Shown in pieces: positions 41,825 through 53,830 of a stretch of DNA of 64,000 nt. This DNA comes from Endothia cerciana (lineage: Eukaryota; Ascomycota; Sordariomycetes; Diaporthales; Cryphonectriaceae). The translations under genes and the position numbers were made by a program. The notes beneath the pieces were generated by a model that was not told the origin of the DNA, searched no databases, and saw only the letters and a list, made by a program, of their open reading frames with translations. Numbering within the stretch: position 1 is the first letter of the stretch; each line of letters starts with the position of its first letter. Location: the NCBI GenBank assembly GCA_026119935.1, contig JALRMH010000079.1, forward strand, positions 1 to 64,000, in the 5' to 3' direction.

Positions 41825-43415
41825 GATGAGGTTAGGCGAGGTTGGGGCCACGCCTATTTGAAGTCTTGAGACGAGATGCCCAGCCAGACGGTGGACCAAG
41901 CTATCATGGGCCGAAACGCATTGTGATATCGACCGCAGCTCAAGGTTGCAGGAATGATCAACGTCGTGAAAAGGGGGATGAAGGCACAGGAAAGAGTAAC
42001 GGCTGGGTATATAGCGGCTGTTGATACGGCGGTGTTGCAGAGGTGAGGGAGCGGGATGGGCCAGTCCTGGTCCTCAAGCCCCCTCAGCCCTCAGCCCTCA
42101 TGCCGGCTTTTGATTCTTGACACGGGCTTGCAGGGCCCGCAACGTGTGACGAGAGCTCTCACTTGTCGGATTGTCCCTCCGGACACAAGGCACACAGCAC
42201 GGCGGCTGCTGCAGGGCATCTCGTCGAATCGCACTCGTCGAATGCGGCCGGCGATCGTGACCCCACGTTGGACGTGCAGCCGAAAGAGCGTGGTGAGGTG
42301 CCCGGTCTGAGATGTGGTTGGATGAAGGGCGCAGGGGGCAAGGCACCTCTAAGCGCCGAGCAGACAGGATGGGTCCTGTCTGATTGGGCGGGCCTGTGTT
42401 CGCCCCGCCCGGGGATATTGCATCTCGCCCAGAGAACTAGGTAGGATTCTCGACACCCATTGGGTGGCCTCCTTTGCCATGTTGGTATTGGACGGCGGAG
42501 GGCGTGGTCGTGCTGACGGTGATCTGCAAGATCCAGGAACAGTTGACCTCCTGGTTCACACCGCGCATACAGCACCGCTGGCCGGCAGACCCCTCTCCCG
42601 CGATCCATGTTGCATGCAGACCAGATCCTCTGGCCTTGGGGCCTGTCTTTGGAAAGGCGATGACCCAGATGCCTCTTTGTTGGGTCTCCGTGGTGAGCAA
42701 CCTGGCCCGTTCCGGCCAGAAGTGCTAGGACGAGCTATCACACTCCGGATGGCCTGAATGGCGCCCCTCCTCCTAGGCGAGGCCTGCGAATGAGAAACAG
42801 CATTGGCTTGCAATCGCAGGACACGCTGCATTAGACTGCCGTAGAGGGTGTGATCAATGCGTGATCATTCCCCAGATTGGTCGACGTCCACCCGCCCCCA
42901 ACCGGGAACCAGACAACCACGGTAGCACAGTGACGCTGGCTGCATTGGGACTGCCTCTCCGGACGGGACGTGATGCTATCACGCCCAACCCAACTGGCCG
43001 GGAACAGTATCAGACACTGCGGGCAGACCTGGAAGATAAGGAACCGGATGCTGGTGGTGGTCGGCGGTAGGTTGAAGGGGGCAAGGAGGGATTACTACAT
43101 AGTACACAGTATGTAAAACCCTCCCCATGCAGCTTGCAGCCCCTTGGTGGGAGGCTCGCTTAGGTAAGCAAACAGCAACACCTGATCGCGCGCATAGCGT
43201 GCCCCTGGTTCTAGTCACGGATGGAGGGCTTCGACACGCGACGTGACGCGACATGCATCTCAGAACTGTCCTTCTAGAAGGCCCTGCTGGTGATCCATAC
43301 CTGCACCGTGATTTGAGCGTCTCTGTCTTCAACCCTATACATACCCGTTTCTACCACTAGGGTTCTGGCTGGGCCAGGGCCCTTGGTCTGTCTGCTTCTG
43401 TCCTTCGCGGTCGTC
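41825..43415. other. Divergent promoter region, no gene seen
   Basis: It separates the minus-strand membrane protein gene from the plus-strand helicase gene, so both promoters should lie here. Overlapping short frames on both strands carry no recognisable domain. Confidence 0.5.
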
Positions 43416-46415
43416 ATGGCTGCACCACGGGCAGGCTCTTCCGCCATTCTCGACACTCTGAACGACGCACAATGCAGGGCGGTCTGCTCAGAAGCCGCAA
43501 CCGTCGCCATCATGGCCGGCCCTGGAAGCGGCAAGACTCACACCCTAGCCTCGCGCGTTGTGTGGCTAGTCGACGCCCTCGCCTACCAACCCCAGAACGT
43601 CGTCGTGGCAACTTTCACCGTCAAGGCTGCCCGTGAGATGCGCGAGCGTATCGGGAAGGCTCTAGGCCATGACCGTGGGAGCAAGCTGGTCCTGGGCACC
43701 TTTCACAGCATCGCCCGTCGGTACCTCGCTGCATATGGCAGATATGTCGGCCTGGACCAGAAATTCAGCATCGCCGATGATTCAGACTCCAGAGCCCTCA
43801 TCATCCGCATCTGCAAGCGCCTACAGCTTAGCATTGATCCTGTCCAGGCCCGGGCGTGGATCAGCAAGAGGAAGGCAAAAGGCAGGGAGTGGAAGCCCAC
43901 CCCATTGAGACGCCAGCGGAGCGGCGAGGCGGCAGCGGGTTCGAAAGCGTTCGAGGCCTGCTATCGAGAGTATCAAGGTCACCTCGAGAGGTCGAACCTC
44001 CTTGACTACGATGATCTCCTTGTCCGCTGCGTAGAACTCCTTCAGAAACGTCCCGCCTGTGTGTCTAACGTCGAGGCGGTGCTCATCGATGAGTACCAAG
44101 ACACAAATGGGATACAGTACGACCTCATGCGTCTTCTTGCTCAAGGAAAGAACCGGATCACGATCGTCGGAGACCCTGATCAGAGTATCTACGGGTGGCG
44201 TTCGGCCGAAAGTACGAACCTCGGGCGTCTCTTTGATGACTTTCCTAGAACCGATCAAATCTCCCTCGAGGAGAATTACCGGTCCTCTCAGGCCATCCTG
44301 GACACCGCCTTGAGCGTCATTCAGCAGGACGAAAAGAGGTACAAGAAGGTACTTAGACCGGTACATGGCAAGGGCACTCGGCCGACATTGAGACGGTTGA
44401 AGACGTCAGCCGACGAGGCCGGGTGGATAGTCTCGGAAATACGTCGCGCACAAATGATGTCGGGGCGCATGATCGGACCTGAAGATATAGCCATCCTTCT
44501 GCGCTCGGCTTCTCTGTCTAGACATTTAGAAACATCCCTCGGCAGGGCCGGGATTGCTTATAGGATGGTTGGGGGGTTCAAGTTCTACGAACGGGCGGAG
44601 ATCAAGGTCATTCTCGACTATCTTAGGGTCGTTCATCAACCGGAAAACAACGACGCCCTTGCGAGGATCATCAATGTGCCCAAGCGGGGCGTCGGAGATG
44701 GAACAATCAAGGCCCTACTCGAGGAAGCGGAGCGGTCGTCTCAGAGCCTTTGGAGCTTGCTGGTCAAGCACTGTCGTGGTGATCGGGCGGCCAAGACCAG
44801 TATCAAGAAGACAGTCGAGCAGAAGATCAGTGGTGAATTGATCCGTCTAGTCCTTGATATCCAAAAAAAGATCCGACAGCCACTGGGGGAACCCCCCTAC
44901 ACGTTGGTCAACATCATCGATGACGTCTTGGCAAGACTTTCTTTCGAGAAATTCCTTCAGGACGCCTACCGCGACGAGTACGAACAAAGATGGGCCAACG
45001 TTCAGGAGTTCCGGGCTCTTGGAAGCGACTTCATCAGGGACACAAATATCGACTTGGATGACGAGCTGCCCGAAATCGACGGGCTGGAGCAGGCCAGAGA
45101 TACCGATGTTCTTGCCAGATTCCTGGCTAATGTCTCGCTGGCCTCGGACGCCCAGAATAAAGGTGAAGACCAGGCTTCGACGCCGATGGTTACCATATCC
45201 ACCATCCATGCTGCCAAAGGTCTCGAATGGCCAATCGTTTTTATACCAGCAGCTTACAATGGTTCTATCCCTCACATACGATCCGAAGATACAGACGAGG
45301 AACGTCGGCTTCTCTACGTGGCGATGACTCGGGCGAAGGCATTAATGTACATTAGCTGCCCGTTGGTGAGCTCCTCGTACGGCGGACAGGCTGAGGTACA
45401 GTTGTCGGACTTCCTTGAACCTGTTGCGAAGACCTTCAGCAGAATTGGGCCCGATCTCGAACGCCACCGACTAGAGATGATCGGAAGGATTCTTGGACGC
45501 CAGGTTCCGACGCAGCAGTCGATCTACGACGGACTGCCTGGTGGCGTCAGTCCAAACGACGATCTATTCCCCGAAGACCCGACATCACAGCAAAATGAGG
45601 AGGGCACCAATCTGCCATGGACTGGATTCTCGTCCGAAGAGCCTCGGAGAAAACGTCCGCGGCTGGCCGCTCCAATGGATATTATACAGGGCAACGAGGA
45701 GAAGATGTGGCCAAGGGACTACCCAACTACAATGGACCAGCAACCTACATTCACAACGGTCTCACAGCTCGGCTTCATCACCGCGGGTCACCACCAAGCA
45801 GTTCTTGGATCAGCCAATCCTGCCGCCAGTGTACCGGTTGGTCAAGTCTCAAAGAAGGGAAAGGCGACTTTGCCAGGAGGACAAACCACGCTTCTCGGAT
45901 TTGTCAAGGGCCGATCTGTGAACGACATACTGAACGAGCCAGCAGTCTCCTGCTCAGGCTTGCAGCGCCTTGGGATCGAGTCTCATACCCCCAGGTTGAA
46001 CCAGGCAGATGGGAGTCAAGCAGGACCTCCTACGATCGACCCGAAGCTGTCTCATCACAGAATTCGCCCGTGTCAGAGCTGGAGGCAGAGGCCAACAGTG
46101 AAGCCAACAGGAATATCAGGCTCGACAGCACAATATGTGCAGTTCTCTAGCTCACCTCCCAGGCCTTCAACCCTAGATGGTGCAGCTGGAGCTTGTGACT
46201 TTACGCCGGCGGACCATCATGAGAGCTCTGGTCCCGTGATACCTGAGTCTACAGCTTCACGTCCGGCGCTGAGTTTCCACAATACGACAATTGACATGCA
46301 GAAAACAACTAGGGGCGTCAAGCGCCCTCCAGGCTTCGCTGGTCCTCGTGATGGAGCTGCAGCACTGCAGAAGCTTCGCAAGCCTTTCCGACCTTTAACC
46401 ATAAATCGATCATGA
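43416..46415 (+). CDS. SRS2: Srs2-type UvrD/Rep DNA helicase
   Basis: SF1A 3'-5' DNA helicase that restrains recombination by dismantling Rad51 filaments. Intronless, 999 residues from ATG at 43416 (MAAPRAGSSAILDTLNDAQ); an upstream in-frame ATG at 43383 would add 11 residues. Motifs in order: Q-motif-like LNDAQCRAV, Walker A GPGSGKT (35-41), VVVATFTVKAAREMRERI, TFHSIARRYL, Walker B DEYQDTN (from 225), GDPDQSIYGWRSA, EENYRSSQAI, FYERAEIKVILDYLR, HAAKGLEWPIVFIP and the arginine-finger motif EERRLLYVAMTRAK. The final 350 residues are low in conserved sequence and probably disordered, the place where Srs2 binds partners; VSQLGFITAGH and QTTLLGFV stand out there. Full length and undamaged. Confidence 0.93.
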   Translation: MAAPRAGSSAILDTLNDAQCRAVCSEAATVAIMAGPGSGKTHTLASRVVWLVDALAYQPQNVVVATFTVKAAREMRERIGKALGHDRGSKLVLGTFHSIARRYLAAYGRYVGLDQKFSIADDSDSRALIIRICKRLQLSIDPVQARAWISKRKAKGREWKPTPLRRQRSGEAAAGSKAFEACYREYQGHLERSNLLDYDDLLVRCVELLQKRPACVSNVEAVLIDEYQDTNGIQYDLMRLLAQGKNRITIVGDPDQSIYGWRSAESTNLGRLFDDFPRTDQISLEENYRSSQAILDTALSVIQQDEKRYKKVLRPVHGKGTRPTLRRLKTSADEAGWIVSEIRRAQMMSGRMIGPEDIAILLRSASLSRHLETSLGRAGIAYRMVGGFKFYERAEIKVILDYLRVVHQPENNDALARIINVPKRGVGDGTIKALLEEAERSSQSLWSLLVKHCRGDRAAKTSIKKTVEQKISGELIRLVLDIQKKIRQPLGEPPYTLVNIIDDVLARLSFEKFLQDAYRDEYEQRWANVQEFRALGSDFIRDTNIDLDDELPEIDGLEQARDTDVLARFLANVSLASDAQNKGEDQASTPMVTISTIHAAKGLEWPIVFIPAAYNGSIPHIRSEDTDEERRLLYVAMTRAKALMYISCPLVSSSYGGQAEVQLSDFLEPVAKTFSRIGPDLERHRLEMIGRILGRQVPTQQSIYDGLPGGVSPNDDLFPEDPTSQQNEEGTNLPWTGFSSEEPRRKRPRLAAPMDIIQGNEEKMWPRDYPTTMDQQPTFTTVSQLGFITAGHHQAVLGSANPAASVPVGQVSKKGKATLPGGQTTLLGFVKGRSVNDILNEPAVSCSGLQRLGIESHTPRLNQADGSQAGPPTIDPKLSHHRIRPCQSWRQRPTVKPTGISGSTAQYVQFSSSPPRPSTLDGAAGACDFTPADHHESSGPVIPESTASRPALSFHNTTIDMQKTTRGVKRPPGFAGPRDGAAALQKLRKPFRPLTINRS

Positions 46416-46649
46416 TCGTTATGCCAATCAATCTTGGATTTCTAGACGGAGATTGACACACTGACCGGACTGAATTCCTCCGAAGGATGATGGATCTTAC
46501 GTTGTGCTTGTCCCCCGTCCCGGAGGAAATTGGGTGGCACATAAGTTTACAGTCAAGCATAATGGTTATTCTCGAGTTAAATAACGACAGATTCGACAAA
46601 GCAGTCAGGCATGGGATCCAATGACCTTACCTGCAGGTCGATTTGACTT

Positions 46650-47015
46650 GTGGCTCCTCTCGATCAGCCAATCCCGAAAATGGCTGCTATCAGAATTGCC
46701 GGAGTCCCCATGCTCGCCCAACTTGTCAACAAGCCAGATACGCTCGCCACTCTGAGGCTCACAAACGCCAAGAATTCGTTCACGCCCGTCCGTCGCAGCG
46801 CCTTGTTTACTACCAAGAAAACGGGGCCCAATGACAATCCCGGGATCAAGGATACCGAAAACCCAAGGTTTAGCCTCAACAATCTCGGTGCCAGTCGCAG
46901 GACGCGCTTCTGGCTTGCAGCCAGTCTTGTCACATTGGGATTCATTGAGGGCGCAACTTGGGTCAAGTTTTGGCCCAGAAATACTGGGCGTGATCATCAG
47001 CAGTCGTCGGGATAG
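46650..47015 (+). CDS. Small basic single-pass protein, possibly mitochondrial
   Basis: A 121-codon frame starting MAPLDQPIPKMAAIRIAG (second ATG at 46680). The N-terminus is rich in Arg, Lys, Ser and Ala with almost no acidic residues (VPMLAQLVNKPDTLATLRLT, PVRRSALFTTKK), as in mitochondrial targeting sequences. It is followed by RFSLNNLGASRRTRFWLAAS and a hydrophobic helix (FWLAASLVTLGFIEGATWVKF), then a short polar end. The layout resembles small inner-membrane proteins but I cannot assign a family. A minus-strand frame covers the same bases (46605-47072); the plus frame is preferred for its targeting-plus-helix design. Confidence 0.5.
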   Translation: MAPLDQPIPKMAAIRIAGVPMLAQLVNKPDTLATLRLTNAKNSFTPVRRSALFTTKKTGPNDNPGIKDTENPRFSLNNLGASRRTRFWLAASLVTLGFIEGATWVKFWPRNTGRDHQQSSG

Positions 47016-49098
47016 AGAGCGAGGCAAGCTGCACTTTGGGGCATCTCTTGTGTCTCGGCGTCGGGTATTCATCCGCCTTGGATTTCAGTTAAAGAGATGC
47101 GAGCAGGATGAATCACACGGCCATTGTTCTGGCCAGGCACACGCTTAGCAACGTTACTGAAATGAATATGAGCCGTGATCTGCTCTGGCTCCTTGCTCTG
47201 CCCTCGTGCTGCATCCTTGCCCTTGAAGAGGACATGATGTGGGGTATGTTCTTCGGACGCTACTGAATGCAGACTCGAGACGAGACCGAGAAATCCAGTC
47301 AGCATGGCACCAGCGCCTGTCCTTGCACAGTCGGGTCCGTCAATATGGGCAGCCGTATTTGAATCTGACCTAGATGAGCGTTGGAACGCGGAGGCGATCT
47401 GGAATGTATCTGCGACGGCTAGGTAAGTTACGTCTTTCCCTTAGTCGAAGCTTATTCAGAAGTTTCCACATGTGACCGAGGAAATGTCTCGGATGAGGTT
47501 GCCGAGTCTTTAGAGAAAGCTGAGCAGAAGGGGTCACATTACGAGGATGTTTAACGCCTGTGTGACCCACCCAGCGCAGATCGGGGAGCTGAAGAGACTG
47601 AACAGCGCAGGGGGGGGGGGAGGGATCATGAAGCCCGATAGATGAGCTCGGTGTGCGCCACCATCGCAATGAAAGGAGCAGAACTATTTGAAGGGTGCAT
47701 AGTACAACTGGGGCCGCTTTTGAAGCCCGGATCTACCGTCGGTGGGCATACCGAACCTGGTGCAGTATGCCGGGTGCGCTTTTCCGGGGAGCCTGTTCCA
47801 CCTCCATCCGGTGACAGGCCGAAAGCTCCCGCGGGATCCGCTTCCTCTTTGTCAAGTTGTTCAGCCCGGCCGAAGATATCGCTTCCGTCCAGCCTGTCTG
47901 CCCGGCCACGGTCTGAACATGATAACGGGCAGATTAGAGATAGGGCCCATTGCCACAATAGGGGTAGAACGGCAACAGCTTGGTGACCTCGCTTCAGATC
48001 TCGTCATCCTCCTGGATATTATCAGAGGGTGTGGTATAGTGGGAGAGACCGCCTACTGTCAAGGTCTCGAGGGCACAGACCCAACCGAGAACGACGGCAG
48101 GGACTGTCCAGGAGTCCAGCTGGTCCCGGCTCTGATATGCATGGTGACCCGCCACGAAGTCACCCCGACCAGGGCCATATGCAGATCTGTACCCTGATGA
48201 AGGCTGGACGGCCCTGCTTCGAATGCATGTGACGCCCTGGGCTTGCTTCTTTGACCACCTCCAACAATTAACGAGACGCTTCCCGACTATACGAAGTACA
48301 TACGTACAGAGCGAAGCAGCCGTGGCAGTGTACGCTTCTCTGCCCTGGTCTTCACCGTCCCCCCCCCCCCTCCCCGGTTGGCAGATCCCCGTCAACATCA
48401 GGTACAGCCTCCTCATTGGCGGTCATGTATCGCGGTGAGTTGTGGGCAATCCGGGCTAAGACCAACTAAGAAGGACAAATCGGTCTCCGTCGCTGGCCGT
48501 GGGACCAAACACCCACCTACAGTTCCACTCGGCGGCGGCAATGCAGCACCGACATCACACCTTCTTCAACGAGAGACTTGTCGTAGCTCGTGGATCACCA
48601 CGGCAGCCTGTACCACAACGACAGCCGCTCCAGGGCTAGGACAAGTCCCGCCTCGGACGTTGCATCGATGCTGGAGGTGCCGGGGCATGATCATGTCATT
48701 TCCTTTTCTCCAAAGTGTCCGAAACTGCTACATAGTGCTGTCCCAGGCGATGCGGTCATCACCACAATCCTCCACACCCACCCCGCCTTGCAGTCCAAGA
48801 TGGACCCCCTAGCCCGGAACCCACAGGAGCTGCAATCTCCAAGGATGATAGGGACCCGTGCCTGAGATCTGGGGCACTCATCTACATGGGCGGAACACCA
48901 AGCTTGCCTTGGTTCATAAAGCTGGTGTTTGCTCCTTCGAGTCCCTTCGATTGCACTATGAGGCCGTCGTCGCCATCCACGGTTTCCCAGACGCGACACC
49001 CACCCGGCTAGCTGTGTCCAGTGTGCTACTCCCACGCTGACACCTCCATAGGGAGTTTCACATACTACCTAAGGCTGGGACCGGGTGCCGAGGACGCC
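47016..49098. other. 2.1-kb intergenic stretch without a supported gene
   Basis: Short open frames occur on both strands without recognisable domains. G and C runs lie at 47610-47620 (11 G) and 48359-48370 (12 C). The right end is the promoter of the ceramidase gene. Confidence 0.5.
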
Positions 49099-51727
49099 AT
49101 GGCGCCTTCTGCGTTCAAGGAGCGCGCCGCCCCGCGCAGGGGTGTTTTCAGCACCATTGCCCTCTTCTCCGTCTTGGTCCTTGGTCTGCTGGCCATCTCC
49201 GTGCTGAACGGGAATCAAAACACGAGAACCTTTGCTTCCGCGCCCGAGGGGCTGGACGACGTCGACTTTGACGACCTTGAGGAAGTCAGGCAATTCCTGA
49301 CGTCCAAGACGCGAGCCTCGGCTGGCGACCAGTATCTGTAGGTCGACTCCCTCTGCAGGACACACCACCCTTCCTCGGTGGTGTCGACTAAGAAACCCGT
49401 ACTGACCTGCGCGTAAATCGGTTAGAATAGGGGTTGGCAAGGCTGACATCACCGGCCCTGTTGTCGAAGTGGAGTTCGGTGGCTATGCGGATCTGAGCCA
49501 GATCGGGACAGGCCTGCGTCAACGACTCTATTCTCGAGCATTCATTGTCGGCGATGTCAGCAACCCGGATGATAGATTTGTCTACCTGGTCTTGGACATC
49601 GCAGCTGGTGATACAGCCCAACGCTATGGCATCTTAGAAGGGCTTGCTGCCCTGGGAGATGAGTACGCGGTATATGGACAATCCAACGTTGCCGTTACGG
49701 GCACTCATTCCCACAACGGCCCTGGTGCTTGGTGGAATTATCTCCTCGTCAGTCCCCAACCCTTCGGCCTGCACAATGAAGCCCCGACTGACCAGCCCAG
49801 CCTCAAATTACGAGTTTCGGAATGGACCTCCAGAGCGTGAACTCCATCATCGATGGTGCTATTCTCTCCATTCAGAGGGCGCACGAGAGCCTGACGGAAG
49901 GCTATCTTGACGTCGGCACTGTGAACATCACCGATGGCAACCTGAGTCGCAGTCTCTATGCTTATGAGAACAACCCCGAAGAGGAGCGCGCCGTGTACAA
50001 CAGCTCCACAGATCAGACCCTGACAATGTTGAGGTTTCAGCGTGCTTCGGATGGCCTCAACATTGGGGTGCTGACTTGGTATCCTGTACGTGCACCAGGG
50101 TGGTTTTCTTCTTCTCCCTGTCGAGATCTTTGGGCCTCCCAGAGACAAGATACCTTGCAGAGGATACAGCACGTTGCTCTTCGACCACACCCTGGGCCTC
50201 GTTCCCCCTCTTGGCCTCCGGGCGATTGCTAACTTCAAGTTGCTCTAGGTCCATGGCACGTCAATGTATGGCAACAACACTCACGTAGCTGGCGACAACA
50301 AGGGCGTGGCAGCCTATTTGTTCGAGCAGACCATGGCGAGCGACAGCTCAGCTGCTGACGGTTTCGTCGCTGGTTTCTCCCAGGCCAATGTGGGAGACAC
50401 GACCCCGAATGTTCTGGGTGCTTGGTGCGATGATGGCTCAGGAGACATGTGCAGCCTCGAGAATAGTACATGCGCTAATGGCAGGTCTGAGGACTGCCAT
50501 GGCCGAGGGCCCTTGTTTGCCAACGTCGATCTTGGTGTAACTTCTTGCTACGAGATGGGCCGGCGTCAGTTCCAAGGGGCATACGACCTATACGGCGACT
50601 TCGATTCCCAATCGACTCCTATCGTTGGCCCGACTGTCAAGTCGTACCACTTCTTCCAGAACATGAGCTACTTCGAGTTCGCGCTGCCCAACGGCACCGT
50701 GGTCAACACATGTCCTGCTGCTCTAGGACAGTCCTTTGCAGCTGGTACTACAGACTGGCCTGGCGCATTTGACTTCGTCCAAGCTGACTCCGGTGAGCCT
50801 GACGACCCACTCTGGGATGCAGTCGCCTACCTCCTCAAAGACCCTGGCCCGGAGCAGGTAGCATGCCAGTACCCGAAGCCCGTTCTTCTGGATGTGGGTG
50901 AGATCTACGAACCATACGCCTGGACCCCGGATATTGTCGATATACAGAGTTTCCGTGTCGGGCAGTTGATCATCATCGTCTCGCCCAGCGAGGCAACCAC
51001 CATGTCCGGCCGTCGATGGCGCACCGCCGTTGCTAACGAGGCTGCGGCAACTTTCCTAAACGACACCGAGCCGGTCGTGGTCCTCGGAGGCCCTGCAAAC
51101 ACCTATGCACACTACGTCGCAACCCTGGAAGAGTACCAGATCCAGCGGTACGAAGGCGCCAGCACCCTGTTTGGCCAGTACGAGCTCAACGCCTATATGA
51201 ACCTGTCCGTCAGCAGCATGCACTACCTCGCCCCTGACTCCACCGACTCCCCTGCGCCAGGCCCCTTCCCACCAGACAACAGAAACGTATCCTACGACTT
51301 CATTACCGGCGTCGTCTATGATGGCCACCCGATCGGCAGCGACTTCGGCGACGTGATCACACAGCCCGACGACTCATACACAATCGGCAGTGTTGTCAAC
51401 ACGACCTTCCAGGGCGCGAACCCGCGCAACAATCTGCGGCTAGAGGGCACTTTCGCTGCAGTGGAGCAGTTGAACGGCTCGACGTGGACGCAGGTCCGCG
51501 ACGACAATGACTGGCACCTTGTGTACACGTGGGAGCGGACGGACACTATCCTGGGATACAGCCAGGTCATCATCACCTGGGAAACCGAGACGACGGACAA
51601 CTCAGCAACGGCACCGTATGCCTCTGCGGGCACGTATAGGGTAAGGTATTATGGTGATTGGAAGGACATTACGGGCACGATCACGGCCTTTAATGGGACG
51701 AGCGATACTTTTACGTTGACCTCGTGA
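49099..51727 (+). CDS. Neutral ceramidase, 4 exons
   Basis: Hydrolyses ceramide to sphingosine and fatty acid. Exons: 49099-49337, 49426-49747, 49801-50085 and 50249-51727; phases agree and give 774 residues, a normal length. Residues 14-36 (RGVFSTIALFSVLVLGLLAI) are an uncleaved-looking signal anchor, so the enzyme is probably a type II membrane or secreted protein. The catalytic domain begins IGVGKADITGPVVEVEFGGY and contains the zinc-site motif GTHSHNGPGAWW (His174 and His176). Later blocks are GVLTWYPVHGTSMYGNNTHV, NVGDTTPNVLGAWC and LGGPANTYAHYVATLEEYQ. The C-terminal 150 residues form the Ig-like domain of the family. Introns are 88, 53 and 163 bp, with donors GTAGGT, GTCAGT and GTACGT. 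Confidence 0.93.
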
Positions 51728-52059
51728 GGGGGAGGCGAGAGGCCTTCGAGTCAGATCCAGTGTATATACCTATTTGCATCATATTAAATAAAGGATCGAA
51801 GCAATAATAACGGATGACTCGATGACCGTGATACAGAAAGACCTAGACTTGCCGTAGTATCAGTGAACGGTGCAATGAGAACATCTCGGGACAGCCTAAA
51901 GGTGAAGTAACGGCCGGCAGCGCCTCTTGCGACGAGACCATCGCATATGATATTGGCGGGAGGAGGCAGAGTCATATATATCCTAATACAATCAAGTCCC
52001 GAAGGAGGCTCCCAGAAGGGGTTGTCCTTCGTCCGCCCTTTGAAAACGTTAGTACCTAT
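51728..52059. other. Convergent 3' spacer
   Basis: 332 bp between the ends of the plus-strand ceramidase gene and the minus-strand GH3 pseudogene. AT-rich near 51775-51790 (ATATTAAATAAAGG), which may serve for 3'-end formation of the ceramidase mRNA. No gene. Confidence 0.5.
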
Positions 52060-53830
52060 CTAAGTCACCGTCAAGGTAAGCCTTCGCCGCAAAATCCGAG
52101 GCCGAACTGCCCGCATACACACCGTCAAAGTCCCCGGTTCCACGACACAATGCATCCGGATGTCCCATAGTCCTGAATCAGCCACGCTGATGTCGATACT
52201 AACCGTCTCGGTAGCGCCAGCTGCGATGAACACCTTCTCAGCAGCTTCGGCGACAGTAATGGCTTCCCCAAAGCCAGAATCGACATTGGACCAGCGCCCA
52301 CAGCCTTTAGCGTATGTGATTGTACCCTGGCTGGCTGCTTGAAAGCCTTCGAGTGGCATGACGCCTCGATAGCCGGATGTATATGGCTGGTAAACTTGTG
52401 GTTAGCAGCAGACAGCCGACAATAACAAGATAAATGAATAAACTGGTTTGACGAGGTGAGACGCTGCAGATGTTAAACAATTCTGGGAGAACAAAACTTT
52501 GGGATGTAAAACGTCCAGAGGACCCCCTCAAGCATGCCTCGCAGCTTCTAAAGCACTCTTGAGCAATGAGAAGACGTACGACATAGTCGCCATAGTTCAC
52601 CCGATCTGCTGCCATGGGCCCAATAACGGCAACGTGGTCTGTCTTGCTGAGCGGTAGCTCGGCGTTGTGGTTCTCGAGAAGCACGATGGATTCAGTATCT
52701 AGTTGGCGGGCAAGCTGCTGCGTGGCGTTGGTGTGGATGTATTGATCGAATTCCTCCTCGGGTACGCCGAGGAAGGGCTTCTCAAATAGACCCATCTGGA
52801 ACTTGGCACGCAGGATCCTGGAGACGGCGACTATCGACAATAGATCTATTGGGAGTCCCGGCTGTTACCATGTCGGGGATCTTCTCGTAGTTGTAGCTTC
52901 CACTGCCCATCTCAGCGTCCGTGCCTGCCGGAAGGGCGAAGTCCACGACGGCTTCGGAGTCGATAGGAGAGGCTTGACACATTGTCAAAGGCCATGCAGA
53001 TCCGGTCCATCCCTCCAGCATCTGACATGACAAAATAGTCATACCCCCGAGCTTCTCGGGGTATCTCGGTGAGGAGATGATAATCCGCCACCGCTGGCAT
53101 ACTGTCGTAACAATGATAGGCGGCCATGATAGCCACAGCATCTGCAGCGATTATGGCCCGCTCGTAGGACGGTAGATATGTCATCAAACGCTCTCGTTCG
53201 CCTCGATGGACTGGAGATGTGTTGATACCCTGCTCAGGCGACGCGTAAGCGGCGAAATGCTTGACTATGGCAGCAACGCCGCCGGACTGGAAGCCCTTGA
53301 CATAGCTATACGCCATCTCCCCGGCCAGATAGGAGTCCTCGCCATACGTCTCTTCGACCATGCCGTACCGCAGCTCGCGAGCCAGGTCTCCGAGGGGACC
53401 GAATATCTGGTTCACACCCAGAGCCGAGGCCTCCTGCGCAATCGCCTTGCCCATCTTCTCGATCAAGTCCGGATTCCACGAACAAGCTTGGGCTACCGGG
53501 CTGTATCGTGGCGTTCGCGGAATTAGAAAGCCGTGAATGCCCTCTGACTGGACCCAGGCGGGGATTCCAAGTGTCGTGTTCTGCATTAGATAATCCTGGC
53601 CGATCTTGACGGAGGTCCACAAAGTCGTCCAGTTCACATATCAGCCAACATAGAATGACCCCCCTCGGTACTCTATATTCCAAGCCAGCCCACCCGCATT
53701 GGAGGCTCCATCATCGATGTTGATCTACTTCGAGACGTCCCCCCTGTATCAGCTGGCTCGCCTTCTCCTGTATTGTCATTCGGCCGAAGTCAGATACCCG
53801 ATCGCCCCAAATTCGGTGAATGGTGGACAT
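52060..53830 (-). pseudogene. Broken GH3 beta-glucosidase-type gene
   Basis: Minus-strand fragments follow the order of a family 3 glycosidase: RMTIQEKASQLIQG (about 53790-53745), GLAWNIEYRGGSFYVG, NWTTLWTSVKIGQDYLMQNT, GIPAWVQSEGIHGF, SYVKGFQSGGVAAIVKHFAA, nucleophile region YFVMSDAGGMDRI, LRAKFQMGLFEKPFLG, QLDTESIVLLENHNAELPLS and DHVAVIGPMAADRVNYGDYV. Damage: in-frame TAG and TGA near 53725 and 53640 where Trp-like codons are expected, frameshifts near 52980 and 52850, and a large deletion after SGFGEAITVAEAAE (about 52240) that removes most of the second GH3 domain and joins straight to the fibronectin-like tail. One intron near 52410-52580 still looks spliceable. The gene is dead as assembled. 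Confidence 0.85.

Noticed and set aside
40259..41861. Long plus-strand frames opposite the membrane protein gene
   Set aside because: They are antisense shadows of a 580-codon GC-rich gene and show no motifs of their own.
46605..47072. 155-codon minus-strand frame over the small plus-strand gene
   Set aside because: It has no hydrophobic core, signal or recognisable motif; the plus-strand frame has a targeting-like N-terminus and a membrane helix.
52307..53637. GH3 fragments as separate intact genes
   Set aside because: They are consecutive pieces of one family 3 enzyme in different frames, interrupted by stops and frameshifts.
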